Positions 63,776-64,000 of a stretch of DNA of 64,000 nucleotides are shown one piece after another. The stretch's first letter is position 1; each line of letters opens with the position of its first letter. This DNA comes from Acinetobacter sp. B51(2017) (GTDB taxonomy: Bacteria; Pseudomonadota; Gammaproteobacteria; Pseudomonadales; Moraxellaceae), in contig NZ_PJRJ01000009.1 of assembly GCF_003711395.1 (NCBI RefSeq), forward strand, positions 34,505 through 98,504, in the 5' to 3' direction. The position numbers were made by a program, and so were the translations under genes. The notes beneath the pieces were generated by a model that was not told the origin of the DNA, made no database searches, and saw nothing but the letters and a program-made list of their open reading frames with translations.

Positions 63776-64000
63776 GTAAGCATCCGCTGAACCCCATACC
63801 TATTTTTTAATTTTGGTCGGGTTGCCACCGGTGTGGCAGTAATTCTTCAATTTGGGTCACTTTGTGTGTCGGCAGCCTTTTCAGCACATCACTTAAATAG
63901 GCATACGGATCCAGCCCATTGAGCTTTGCTGACTGGATTAAAGTCATGATATTGGCAGCTCGTTGGCCACTGCGCAGCGAACCTGCAAATAGCCAGTTCT
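63776..64000. mobile_element. IS66-family insertion sequence (one end)
   Basis: Left terminal sequence GTAAGCATCCGCTGAACCCC begins at 63776, typical of the GTAAGC-starting IS66 ends, and the transposase C-terminus follows. The preceding 8 bases AATAAAAA are the candidate target duplication. The rest of the element lies beyond the window. Confidence 0.85.
63807..64000 (-). CDS. IS66-family transposase (C-terminal 64 residues)
   Basis: Partial: the frame ends at 63807 and runs off the right edge. The visible C-terminus reads FAGSLRSGQRAANIMTLIQS, then AKLNGLDPYAYLSDVLKRLP, then IEELLPHRWQPDQN, the standard end of the IS66 TnpC transposase. The piece is intact as far as it goes. Confidence 0.92.
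   Translation of the reverse strand, partial: NWLFAGSLRSGQRAANIMTLIQSAKLNGLDPYAYLSDVLKRLPTHKVTQIEELLPHRWQPDQN

Overview
This 64 kb window is chromosomal DNA from a low-GC gammaproteobacterium. It is almost certainly an Acinetobacter or close Moraxellaceae relative. The reasons are the sequence of the ribosomal proteins and of PlsB, MetX/MetW and LeuA, the AT-rich intergenic DNA, the PiuA/PiuC-type iron-uptake pair, and the linkage of nsrR to a short flavohemoglobin. Most of the window is core genome. The only clear mobile DNA is the edge of an IS66-type element at the right end.

Layout. 1-9.2 kb: plsB (runs off the left edge), tesB, a dicarboxylate/glutamate symporter, a hemerythrin-like protein, engB, nsrR with a shortened flavohemoglobin under a textbook NsrR operator, and a cystathionine beta-lyase. 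9.3-10.05 kb: a class I glutamine amidotransferase. 10.1-23.9 kb: the complete S10, spc and alpha ribosomal operons (rpsJ to rplQ, including secY and rpoA), with a structured S10 leader and hairpins at the junctions. 24-31.6 kb: sdhE-ygfX, an EamA transporter, the prlC-yheV operon with an Ala-Ala-Ser repeat membrane protein, a small lipoprotein bracketed by two copies of the same terminator, and rnr. 31.8-32.9 kb: tRNA-Ser(GCT) and three identical tRNA-Arg(ACG) genes, with a 12-copy 8-bp tandem repeat and a small Cys-pair protein between copies.

33-43.5 kb: a YcxB-like protein, an FAH-family hydrolase, msrA, a META lipoprotein, a DUF4105 protein, folA and thyA, a papain-like amidase-like protein without a signal peptide, two tandem paralogous membrane proteins, lgt, an NRDE protein, and the Tat substrate phoX. 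43.6-45.1 kb: tatABC beside phoX. 45.2-51 kb: an AEC transporter, rdgB, a Sel1 protein, metW-metX, and leuA. 51.3-56.9 kb: iron acquisition, with piuC, a Fiu/PiuA-type receptor and a second catecholate-type receptor, the receptors preceded by Fur-box-like sites. 57-60.5 kb: tig-clpP-clpX. 60.5-63.1 kb: a pair of small exported paralogs, one broken by an in-frame amber codon, then class I fumarase.

The least expected signal is at 63.3-63.5 kb. A near-perfect PhoB box at the right distance from a -10 element drives a roughly 125-nt unit that encodes a 28-residue membrane microprotein and ends in a strong terminator. Other points of interest are the NsrR circuit (operator over the -10, loss of the reductase module, and a terminator directly in front of nsrR), a terminator-like hairpin inside the S10 operon between rpsJ and rplC, and the broken paralog. 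All statements come from reading the sequence; no database search was possible.
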